Below, one piece after another: positions 1 through 6,964 of a DNA stretch of 64,000 nt. Numbering within the stretch: the first letter of the stretch is position 1; each line of letters begins with the position of its first letter. The stretch covers positions 132,826-196,825 of the forward strand of contig CANBNG010000005.1 of assembly GCA_947370975.1 (NCBI GenBank). Direction: 5' to 3'. The translations under genes and the position numbers were made by a program. The stretch comes from Beijerinckiaceae bacterium. Its GTDB lineage: Bacteria > Pseudomonadota > Alphaproteobacteria > Rhizobiales > Beijerinckiaceae. A model generated the notes under the pieces. The model had not been told where the DNA came from. It saw only the letters and a program-made list of their open reading frames with translations, and ran no database searches.

Positions 1-1
1 T

Positions 2-754
2 GAGCAGATTCCGGCGGCTGCCGGCGGTGGCGGCAAGGCCCCTGACGTGCCCTCCTGGGCGGTGCGCGACTATGGCAATCGCGTCGGTGTCTTTCGCATG
101 ATGGAAGTGATGGACCGCTACAAGGCGCGCGGCACCGTGGCGCTCAACAGCGATCTCTGCCGCATGCATCCCGAGATCATCGAGGAATGTATGGCGCGCG
201 ACTGGGAGCTCATGGGACATAATGAATCCAACACGCGCCGCCTGAACGAAGTCTCGCCTGAAGAGGAAAAAGGCATCGTCATGCGCACCGTGGCGGAGAT
301 CACCCGCGCGTCAGGCGTCAAGCCGCGCGGCTGGTTGGGCTCGGGCCTGCAGGAAACCTGGAACACGCTCGATTATCTGGCCGATGCGGGCCTCGATTAT
401 GTCGCCGACTGGGTCAGCGACGATCAGCCGGTCAAGATGACGCTCGATGACGGGCGCACGCTGATGTCGATCCCCTACAGCTATGAACTCAACGACAAGC
501 CGGCCTTCGAGAAGAAGAACCGCACGCCCGAAGAATTCACCGCCATGATCCAGCGCCAGTTCGACGTGCTGTGGCGCGAAGGCGAGACGCAGGCGCGCGT
601 CATGGCGATTGCGCTTCATCCCTACATCACCGGCGTGCCCCATCGCATTGGCGCGCTCGACAAGGGGCTTGAATATATTTGCAAGCATGAAGGCGTGTGG
701 CTGGCGACCGGCGCGGAAATCGCCGCCGCCGGGCGTGAAGCCCTTGGCGCTTGA
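2..754 (+). CDS. Polysaccharide deacetylase / PuuE allantoinase-like protein, 5'-truncated
   Basis: The frame is open to the first base, so the true start lies upstream of the window; about 251 residues are present. The protein resembles the NodB-fold polysaccharide deacetylases close to PuuE-type allantoinases. It has a GHNESNTRRLNE stretch where PuuE-like proteins carry the metal-binding GH, a GWLGSGLQET segment matching the family 'tG..P.GW' region, and a late ALHPYITGVPHR stretch with the second conserved His. These enzymes hydrolyse amide bonds using a divalent metal. The substrate here is unknown. The stop overlaps the region just ahead of an ABC permease gene, so the enzyme probably acts on what the transporter imports. 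The family is well supported; the substrate is not. Confidence 0.8.
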   Translation, partial: EQIPAAAGGGGKAPDVPSWAVRDYGNRVGVFRMMEVMDRYKARGTVALNSDLCRMHPEIIEECMARDWELMGHNESNTRRLNEVSPEEEKGIVMRTVAEITRASGVKPRGWLGSGLQETWNTLDYLADAGLDYVADWVSDDQPVKMTLDDGRTLMSIPYSYELNDKPAFEKKNRTPEEFTAMIQRQFDVLWREGETQARVMAIALHPYITGVPHRIGALDKGLEYICKHEGVWLATGAEIAAAGREALGA

Positions 755-765
755 GGAGTAAGCCC

Positions 766-1581
766 GTGTCGGAAGCTGCTCTTCAAAGCTCGGAACCGGG
801 GCGCGGCAAATCTTTCGCCGCCTCGTTTCTCGCCGCCGTGCGGGCGCGCATGTGGGGCATAGGCTCGGTCGTCGGCGGGCTCGCCCTGTGGGAGTTCGTC
901 AGCCGCTTCATCGTCGGCAGCAAGCTCTTCCTTGCCGCGCCCTCGCAAGTGGCGGTCGCCTTGGTCAACCTCGCCGGAACGGGCGAGCTTGGCAAACATA
1001 TCTACATCAGCGGACTCGAATTCCTGATCGGCTATGTGGTCGCCTGCGTTCTCGGCATTCTGCTCGGGCTCAGCATGGCGCAATCGCCAGCCGCCAAACA
1101 GGCGCTCCAGCCCTGGGTCTCTGGCCTTTACGCCACGCCAACCGTCGCCCTCGCGCCTTTGTTCATCCTGTGGTTTGGCATCGGCATCTTGTCGAAAGTG
1201 GTGGTCGTCGCCGTTCTCGTGATCTTTCCTGTTGTCATCAACACGGAAGCGGGACTGCGCACGACGAGCGTGCAACTTGTCGAGACGGTGCGCTCCTTTG
1301 GCGCCAATGCCCGCCAGATCTTTTTCAAGGTCTCGCTGCCCTCCGCCCTGCCCTTCATTTTCGCGGGGCTGAAACTGGGCATCGGGCGCGGCTTGATCGG
1401 CGTCGTGGTGGCTGAATTGTTTGGCTCGCGCGCGGGTCTTGGTCAGCTCATCAGCCAATCGGCAGAGACCTTCAACATGCCTGCACTTTTTGCCGGCGTC
1501 GCCATTCTGGCGGCAGCGGGCATTGCCATGACAAGCGGCTTTGGCTGGCTCGAGCGCCGCCTTTTGCCCTGGAGAGAATGA
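766..1581 (+). CDS. NitT/TauT-family ABC transporter permease
   Basis: This is an inner-membrane permease of the SsuC/TauC type, about 271 residues with six or so hydrophobic segments. The EAA-loop region that contacts the ATPase is visible as a VRSFGANARQIFFKVSLP stretch near residue 180. I chose GTG at 766 because a GAGGAG Shine-Dalgarno lies seven bases upstream; an in-frame TTG at 751 overlaps the deacetylase stop and has no such signal. The stop overlaps the start of the ATPase gene (ATGA), so the two are translationally coupled. No periplasmic binding protein gene lies downstream; it may be upstream of the window. Sulfonate, nitrate, pyrimidine or related small-molecule import are all possible. 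Confidence 0.88.
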   Translation: MSEAALQSSEPGRGKSFAASFLAAVRARMWGIGSVVGGLALWEFVSRFIVGSKLFLAAPSQVAVALVNLAGTGELGKHIYISGLEFLIGYVVACVLGILLGLSMAQSPAAKQALQPWVSGLYATPTVALAPLFILWFGIGILSKVVVVAVLVIFPVVINTEAGLRTTSVQLVETVRSFGANARQIFFKVSLPSALPFIFAGLKLGIGRGLIGVVVAELFGSRAGLGQLISQSAETFNMPALFAGVAILAAAGIAMTSGFGWLERRLLPWRE

Positions 1582-2366
1582 TGTCGGACAGTCCGGTCAA
1601 ACTGTCGGTTGAGGGACTGACAAAAAAATTCGGCGACCTCGAAGTCCTGCGCAGCATTTCGACGTCCATCAATCGCGGCGAATTCGTTTCCATCGTCGGC
1701 CCGTCGGGCTGTGGCAAGACGACCTTCCTGCGCATTGTCGGCGGGCTTGAGAAAGCCAATAGCGGCGAGGTGAAACTCGACGGACGCGTGCTCACAGGGC
1801 CTGGCTCGGATCGCGGTTTCGTCTTCCAGCAGGATAATCTTCTGCCATGGCGAACCGTGCTCGCCAATACTGAAATCGGCCCGGAAATCGGCGGCTATAA
1901 AAATTCCGACCAGCGCAAGACAACGATGCGCTTGCTCAAGCTCGTCGGGCTTGAGGGGTTTGAAAATTATTATCCGCGCCAGCTCTCGGGCGGCATGCGC
2001 CAGCGCGTCAATCTCGCCCGTGCGCTGGCTGTCGACCCCGATCTGCTGCTGATGGACGAGCCCTTCTCGGCACTCGATGCGCAGACGCGCGAAATCATGC
2101 AGACCGAGCTGATGCGCATCTGGGAAGAGGGGCGCAAGACCGTGCTCTTTGTCACCCATCAGATCGACGAAGCTGTCTATCTGTCAGATCGTGTCTTCGT
2201 TTTCGCGCGCAGGCCCGGCCGCATCAACGAGATCGTCGAGATCGACCTGCCACGCCCGCGCCCGCTCGACATGAAGCGCACGCCCGAATTCATGCGCTAT
2301 GTCGATCATATCTGGAAACTGATCGAAGAAGATGTGCGCGCCTCCGTGCTCGAAGAGCACGCTTAA
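1578..2366 (+). CDS. NitT/TauT-family ABC transporter ATP-binding protein
   Basis: This 262-residue ATPase is the cytoplasmic motor of the importer whose permease precedes it. Visible motifs in order are Walker A GPSGCGKTT (about residue 40), a Q-loop VFQQDNLLPW, the signature LSGGMRQR, Walker B LLLMDEPFSALD and the switch His in FVTHQ. This set is typical of SsuB/TauB/NrtD-type ATPases. The start lies inside the permease stop codon. A second ATG follows immediately and cannot be excluded. The transcript probably ends in the large inverted repeat that follows. Confidence 0.92.
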   Translation: MMSDSPVKLSVEGLTKKFGDLEVLRSISTSINRGEFVSIVGPSGCGKTTFLRIVGGLEKANSGEVKLDGRVLTGPGSDRGFVFQQDNLLPWRTVLANTEIGPEIGGYKNSDQRKTTMRLLKLVGLEGFENYYPRQLSGGMRQRVNLARALAVDPDLLLMDEPFSALDAQTREIMQTELMRIWEEGRKTVLFVTHQIDEAVYLSDRVFVFARRPGRINEIVEIDLPRPRPLDMKRTPEFMRYVDHIWKLIEEDVRASVLEEHA

Positions 2367-2380
2367 GCGCGCTCGTGTAA

Positions 2381-2539
2381 CTCCCTCCCCCTTGTGGGGA
2401 GGGTTTGGGGTGGGGGTCGCGCAAGTCTTGCCTGTATGCAGCACGATGCGCGGAGTCAGATCTGTACCGGATAGAATCGTGCGACCCCCACCCCGCTCAG
2501 CCTTCGGCTGAGTCGGCCCTCCCCACAAGGGGGAGGGAG
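2381..2539. repeat. Mosaic inverted repeat (REP-like element) in the ABC/FkbM gap
   Basis: Two long arms, 2381-2421 and 2480-2539, are near-perfect reverse complements of each other (CTCCCTCCCCCTTGTGGGGA and its complement, then GGGGTGGGGGTCG and its complement). They are separated by about 58 bases. The right arm carries an extra small hairpin, CTCAGCCTTCGGCTGAG, where the left arm has three T residues. Elements of this C/G-rich type are scattered between genes in many Hyphomicrobiales genomes. It sits between convergent genes and could also work as a bidirectional transcription block. No protein is encoded. Confidence 0.8.
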
Positions 2540-2602
2540 AGACCGAGAATGAGAGAGTGACCCGGCACAATTGCGAGGGCAGCGAATCAATGACAGCAAA
2601 AA

Positions 2603-3634
2603 TCAATCATCCAGAATCTGCCCGCCGTCCCAGCTCATCGCGAGGCGGCCGCTCATGACACGAAAGGCGTCACTCTCGATGACCTGCGCATAGAAATCGC
2701 GCAGGGTCGGAGCATCGAGCGCGGCAAGCCCAATGCGCGCTTCGCTTGAGGCGGGAAACAAGCGATCTATGACGGCATGCCTTGCAGCAACATCGGGCCG
2801 CGCGGCAAGCGCTTCGTCCGATATGCGTGCGGTCAGCATGGCGACCAGCCTATCGCGATCCATCATCGGCAATGCGGCCATAAAGCAGCCGGTGAGATCG
2901 CGCGCAAAAGCATGATCTGGATGATCCTCGCGAAACGGCGCGCGATTTGTGTGGCCAAGATGGGGCACGACGCGCCAATCGGCTGTCGTGCGCGGAAAAC
3001 GCGCCAGCAGCTCACGTTCTTCGCGCGCAATGTAGAAGCGGTTCAAGCCTTCAAACAGCACGAATTCGTAATCCTGCGCGAGCAGCAGCGGCTCCCAGGC
3101 GCCATGCGCCTGCGCCATGCTGCCCGGCGCAACAGATTCAAGCAGGATGATGCGCGGGCGCAGGCGCGACCAATCATTGCCGGCCAGCACCTCGCCCTCC
3201 GCGCCCTCGACATCGATCTTCAGGAAATCGACGCGCGGCAGATCGTGCAGGCGCGCAAGCGCGGCCAGCGTCGTGATCGGCAGGCGATGGGTTTTATAGG
3301 CGACGCCAGACTGGCGTGCGGTTTCGGCGACCTCGACATGCATGGTTGAAAAGCCGTGCAGCCGCTCGACCGCATGGAAATTCGCCTCGCCCTCATGCGC
3401 GCCAAGGAGTGCGGGCACGACAATGTCGCGCGGGCGCATGTGGGCATAGAGGGCGGCCAGATAGGCTTGCGGCTCGATGACGAGGCCATGCCAGCCCTGA
3501 AGGTAAAAGGCGCAGGAGACATTATCGGCGACTGGGTGGCCCGCACCCACATCGATATAAAAGCCCGAGGCCTGCCCGGCGAAGGCCAGACTCAGGTGAT
3601 AATCCTCCAGATGCTGCGCATAAGACAGATCCAT
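2603..3634 (-). CDS. FkbM-family methyltransferase
   Basis: The predicted product is a SAM-dependent methyltransferase of the FkbM family, about 343 residues. It starts MDLSYAQHLEDYHL, then has the SAM-binding GFYIDVGAGHP loop and the family acidic motif VDFLKIDVEGAEGEVL around residue 150. FkbM proteins O-methylate sugars or polyketides. The start at 3634 is preceded by a GGAGGGGG Shine-Dalgarno. A longer frame up to 3790 would add 52 residues that do not look conserved and would run into the promoter of the divergent acyl-CoA dehydrogenase gene. The C-terminal third (from about 230) is not part of the core fold and I do not recognise it. The substrate is unknown. Confidence 0.85.
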   Translation of the reverse strand: MDLSYAQHLEDYHLSLAFAGQASGFYIDVGAGHPVADNVSCAFYLQGWHGLVIEPQAYLAALYAHMRPRDIVVPALLGAHEGEANFHAVERLHGFSTMHVEVAETARQSGVAYKTHRLPITTLAALARLHDLPRVDFLKIDVEGAEGEVLAGNDWSRLRPRIILLESVAPGSMAQAHGAWEPLLLAQDYEFVLFEGLNRFYIAREERELLARFPRTTADWRVVPHLGHTNRAPFREDHPDHAFARDLTGCFMAALPMMDRDRLVAMLTARISDEALAARPDVAARHAVIDRLFPASSEARIGLAALDAPTLRDFYAQVIESDAFRVMSGRLAMSWDGGQILDD

Positions 3635-3792
3635 TCGTTCCCCCTCCGGCCAGATCAGGCAGCGCCAGCCTAACGGAGCTGATGGGCCCTGCAAGCTGCG
3701 CCCTTGATTTGTCGGCTGCCTTACACGATCCTGCACCAAAGCCGGGATCCGGCGCAAAGCCCCTTTAAAGAGGGCGCGAGGGAGAGACACAA

Positions 3793-4944
3793 ATGGATTT
3801 CACGCTTCCCGAAGAATTGCGGATGCTCAAGGACAATGTGCGTCGCTATGTCGACAAGCACATGATTCCCAATGAGCGCATGACGCTCGATGGCGAAGAG
3901 CTCAAGCCCGAATGGCGTGAAAAATTCCAGCAAGGCGCAAAAGACCTTGGCATCTGGATGATGGAAGTGCCCGAGGAATTCGGCGGGCCGGGCCTTGGCA
4001 TCATGCCGCGCGTCGTCGTGTGGGAGGAGCTTGCCCGCTCCATCGCCCTGCCCTCGCGTGGCGAGAGCATGATGGGACCAAGCGTGCGCGCCATTCTCTT
4101 TTCGCTCGAAGGCGAATTGCGCGAGAAATATCTCTTCCCCGTGCTGCGCGGCGAGAAGCGCGCCTGTTTTGCCCAGACCGAGCCCGAGGCCGGCTCCGAC
4201 CCCGGCTCCATGCGCACCACGGCCGTGCGTGACGGCGATGATTACGTCATCAATGGCGTGAAGCGTTATATCAGCCATGCCGACAAGGCCGATTTCGCAC
4301 AAGTGATGGCCGCGACCGATCGCACGAAAGGCTCGCGCGGCGGCATTTCCTGCTTCCTCGTCGACATGAACACGCCCGGCGTGAAGATCACCACGAAATA
4401 CCAGACCATGATGGGCGACGCCCCTTGTGAAATCGTGTTCGACAATGTGCGCGTGCCCGCCACCCATCGCGTCGGCGAAGAGGGCGAGGGCTTCAAATTC
4501 GGCCAGAAATGGCTCGGCGTCGGGCGCATCAAACACGGCGCGCGCGCACTCGGCGTGGCCGAACGCTGCCTCGAGATGGCGGTCTCCTATGCCAAGCAGC
4601 GCGTGACCTTCGGCAAGCCGCTGTCAGACCGGCAGGCGATCCAGTTCATGCTGGTGGATTCCTATGTCGAGCTGAAACAGGCGCGCCTGCTTGTCTATGA
4701 AGCTGCCTGCAAGATGGACGCGGGCGAGGACACGCGGGTCGATGCCTATATCTGCAAATCAAATGCCGATGAAATGGCCTTCCGCGTGGTTGATCGCTGC
4801 ATGCAGATCCATGGCGGCATTGGCCTGACGACCGATTTGCCGATCGAGAAAATGTGGCGTCAACAGCGCAGCTACCGCATCACCGAAGGCGCGACCGAAG
4901 TCATGAAAATGGTCATCGCGCGCCATCTTCTGAAAACATACTGA
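3793..4944 (+). CDS. Acyl-CoA dehydrogenase family protein
   Basis: This is an FAD-dependent acyl-CoA dehydrogenase of 383 residues, the usual family length. The N-terminal helical domain contains EVPEEFGGPGLG. The middle domain has the signature FAQTEPEAGSDPGSM and the loop INGVKRYISHADKAD. The C-terminal domain contains QRVTFGKPLSDRQAIQ and ends YRITEGATEVMKM, where the Glu before Gly occupies the usual catalytic-base position. A GGGAGAG ribosome-binding site precedes the ATG. The gene leads a run of catabolic or uptake genes on the same strand, though a 113-base gap separates it from the next. Substrate chain length or branching cannot be read from the sequence. Confidence 0.92.
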   Translation: MDFTLPEELRMLKDNVRRYVDKHMIPNERMTLDGEELKPEWREKFQQGAKDLGIWMMEVPEEFGGPGLGIMPRVVVWEELARSIALPSRGESMMGPSVRAILFSLEGELREKYLFPVLRGEKRACFAQTEPEAGSDPGSMRTTAVRDGDDYVINGVKRYISHADKADFAQVMAATDRTKGSRGGISCFLVDMNTPGVKITTKYQTMMGDAPCEIVFDNVRVPATHRVGEEGEGFKFGQKWLGVGRIKHGARALGVAERCLEMAVSYAKQRVTFGKPLSDRQAIQFMLVDSYVELKQARLLVYEAACKMDAGEDTRVDAYICKSNADEMAFRVVDRCMQIHGGIGLTTDLPIEKMWRQQRSYRITEGATEVMKMVIARHLLKTY

Positions 4945-5057
4945 CACGAACGGCGCGGCGCGCGGCGCTTGACAGCCCCGCGCGCCCGACCAGCTAATAG
5001 ACGATGGGCGGACTGGCAAAAGACCAGCTGCCGGGGGGACTACCAGGGGGAGACGTC

Positions 5058-6155
5058 ATGCGCATGACGATGCTTGGCCGCAGCACATTCTGCACCGGCC
5101 TCTACGCAAGTATTTTGCTATGTGGGGCTCAAGCTGCCATGGCCGCAGAGCCGCTTGCCGATTTCTACGCGGGCAAGACCGTGCGCATGGTCATCCGCGC
5201 CGGTGTGGGTGGCGGCTACGACCAATATTCGCGCCTGCTTGGCCGCTATATCGGGCGTCACATCCCCGGCAATCCGACAATCCTGCCCGTCAACATGCCG
5301 GGCGGCGGCGGCATTGTTGCGGCGAATTTCGTGGCGCAGGTTGCACCCCGCGACGGCACGATCCTGACCATTGTGGGACAGGGACTTGTGGTCGATCAAG
5401 CGCTCGGCCTCAACACGAGTTTCAAGGCCGATCTGCGCACGTTCAACTGGGTCGGCAATCTCTCCAAGTCGAACCAGACAACCGTCGTCTGGCATACATC
5501 GAAAACCAGAACCTTCGAGGATGCACGCCAGCGCGAGACCCTGATCGGGGCAACGGGCGCAGGATCGATCTCGACCCAATTGCCGGCCTTCTACAACAAT
5601 ATTCTCGGGACGAAATTCAAGATCGTCTTCGGCTATCCCGACGGGCGCGATGTCGATATCGCCATGGAGCGCGGCGAGGTCGAGGGGCGGGGCACCAACC
5701 CCTGGGCGAGCTATCGCGCCATGTCGCCGCGCCTTGTCTCCGACAAGCTCATCATTCCGCTCATTCAGGCTGGCCTGACGCGCGATGCCGATCTGCCCGA
5801 TGTGCCCCTCATCAGCGATTTAGTGAAGCCCGAAGACAAGCCGCTCGCCATTTACATGGCGAAGGCGGTCAGCGTCGGGCGGCCCATTGCAACAACGCCG
5901 GGCACGCCCGCAGACCGCGTGGCGGCCCTGCGGCGGGCTTTCGACGCCACCCTGAAAGACCCCGACTTCATGCGCGAGGCAGACGCCCAGCGCGCTGAAA
6001 TCGACCCCATGGATGGCGAGGAACTCGCCCGCACGGTCAACGAGCTCATCGGTGCGCCAGCAGCGCTGCGCGAACGGGTGAAAATCGCCCTGCAGCCAAA
6101 GGATCGCGACATGGCCGCAGCGCCCGGCATGAAAGAGGAAAAGTCCGAGAAATGA
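5058..6155 (+). CDS. TctC/Bug-like tripartite tricarboxylate transporter binding protein
   Basis: The product is a periplasmic solute-binding protein, about 365 residues, related to the TctC/Bug receptors. After a signal peptide ending near AAMA-AEPL, it has the family pattern GKTVRMVIRAGVGGGYD, then IPGNPTILPVNMPGGGG and APRDGTIL. I chose ATG 5058 because AGGGGGAGA lies five bases upstream and translation from there begins with a clean signal peptide; a start at 5004 would add 18 non-hydrophobic residues. No TctA/TctB membrane genes lie nearby, as is common for orphan Bug receptors. Its stop overlaps the start of the RidA-like gene. The ligand is unknown, likely an organic acid. Confidence 0.85.
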   Translation: MRMTMLGRSTFCTGLYASILLCGAQAAMAAEPLADFYAGKTVRMVIRAGVGGGYDQYSRLLGRYIGRHIPGNPTILPVNMPGGGGIVAANFVAQVAPRDGTILTIVGQGLVVDQALGLNTSFKADLRTFNWVGNLSKSNQTTVVWHTSKTRTFEDARQRETLIGATGAGSISTQLPAFYNNILGTKFKIVFGYPDGRDVDIAMERGEVEGRGTNPWASYRAMSPRLVSDKLIIPLIQAGLTRDADLPDVPLISDLVKPEDKPLAIYMAKAVSVGRPIATTPGTPADRVAALRRAFDATLKDPDFMREADAQRAEIDPMDGEELARTVNELIGAPAALRERVKIALQPKDRDMAAAPGMKEEKSEK

Positions 6156-6838
6156 TTGCGAGCCAATGGTCGAAACTCGATGGGCGCGAAATCTTCAGCC
6201 TATCGGTCAGCACGCAACATCACGGCAGCGTCGAAGAGGAGACTGCGCGCACGATCCGGGCCGGTCTGAAGGCCATCGAGGGCGAGGGATTGTCTACGGC
6301 CCATATCGTGCGCTCGCGCCTCTTCACGCAGGATCGTGACAGCCGCCAGCGCGCCAGCGATGTGCGGCGGGCCACATTGATCGGCGACCTGCGCGGGGCG
6401 AGCTCGAGCTTCTGGGACGGGCAGAGACTGCCCGCCGACGCGCGGGTGAGCCTTGACATCGTGGTGCTGCGACCGCAGTTGCCAGGGGCGACCAAACAGG
6501 TTGTCGATTACGATCCGCCCATCGCCCCGCCCATGTATGTCACACTCGACGGGCTCGTGTTTCTCTCAGGCGTCACCGACACGACGCCGGGGCTGGCCGC
6601 ACAGGCGCCTGCAATCCGGGCCTCCATTCGCGCCTCGCTGGAGGCAGTCGGCGCGCATTTGCGGGCGGCACGGATGATGTCCGTGTTTCTGGCGCGCGAA
6701 GAGGATCCGCGCGTGGCGCTCGCGCTGATCGAGGAATATTTCCCCGAGGTCCGCTGCCCTGTCACCCTGACGCAGGTGGGTGGCTATTCGGCGCCTGAAA
6801 AACGTCTCGAAATCGAGATCACGGCGGCGCTCGGCTAG
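6152..6838 (+). CDS. RidA (YjgF/UK114)-like protein, two tandem halves
   Basis: This 228-residue protein appears to contain two RidA-type halves. The first (about 1-115) has VEEETARTIRAGLKAIEGEG and ends in a VSLDIVVL strand. The second (about 120-228) begins with MYVTLDGLVFLSGVT and ends in RLEIEITAALG. Classical RidA is about 130 residues and hydrolyses reactive enamine/imine intermediates; single-chain double versions are less common. The conserved catalytic Arg of RidA is not obvious in either half, so the activity may differ. The start codon overlaps the TctC-like stop (ATGA), implying co-translation with the binding protein. Confidence 0.65.
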   Translation: MIASQWSKLDGREIFSLSVSTQHHGSVEEETARTIRAGLKAIEGEGLSTAHIVRSRLFTQDRDSRQRASDVRRATLIGDLRGASSSFWDGQRLPADARVSLDIVVLRPQLPGATKQVVDYDPPIAPPMYVTLDGLVFLSGVTDTTPGLAAQAPAIRASIRASLEAVGAHLRAARMMSVFLAREEDPRVALALIEEYFPEVRCPVTLTQVGGYSAPEKRLEIEITAALG

Positions 6839-6964
6839 ATTGGCTGCCCCCTGCCGGTCTTGTACATTGGTCGCAGAGGCGGGATAAAGGGCGATGGGCC
6901 GCGCAGGCGGCCGTCACGGCCCGGATCGTGGCCGAGTCCAACAAGCTCAAGGGATGGAAGAACG

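Noticed and set aside
2184..2602. Minus-strand frame across the mosaic inverted repeat
   Set aside because: It runs through the repeat and into the ABC ATPase gene in antisense; its product is a translation of the repeat arms.
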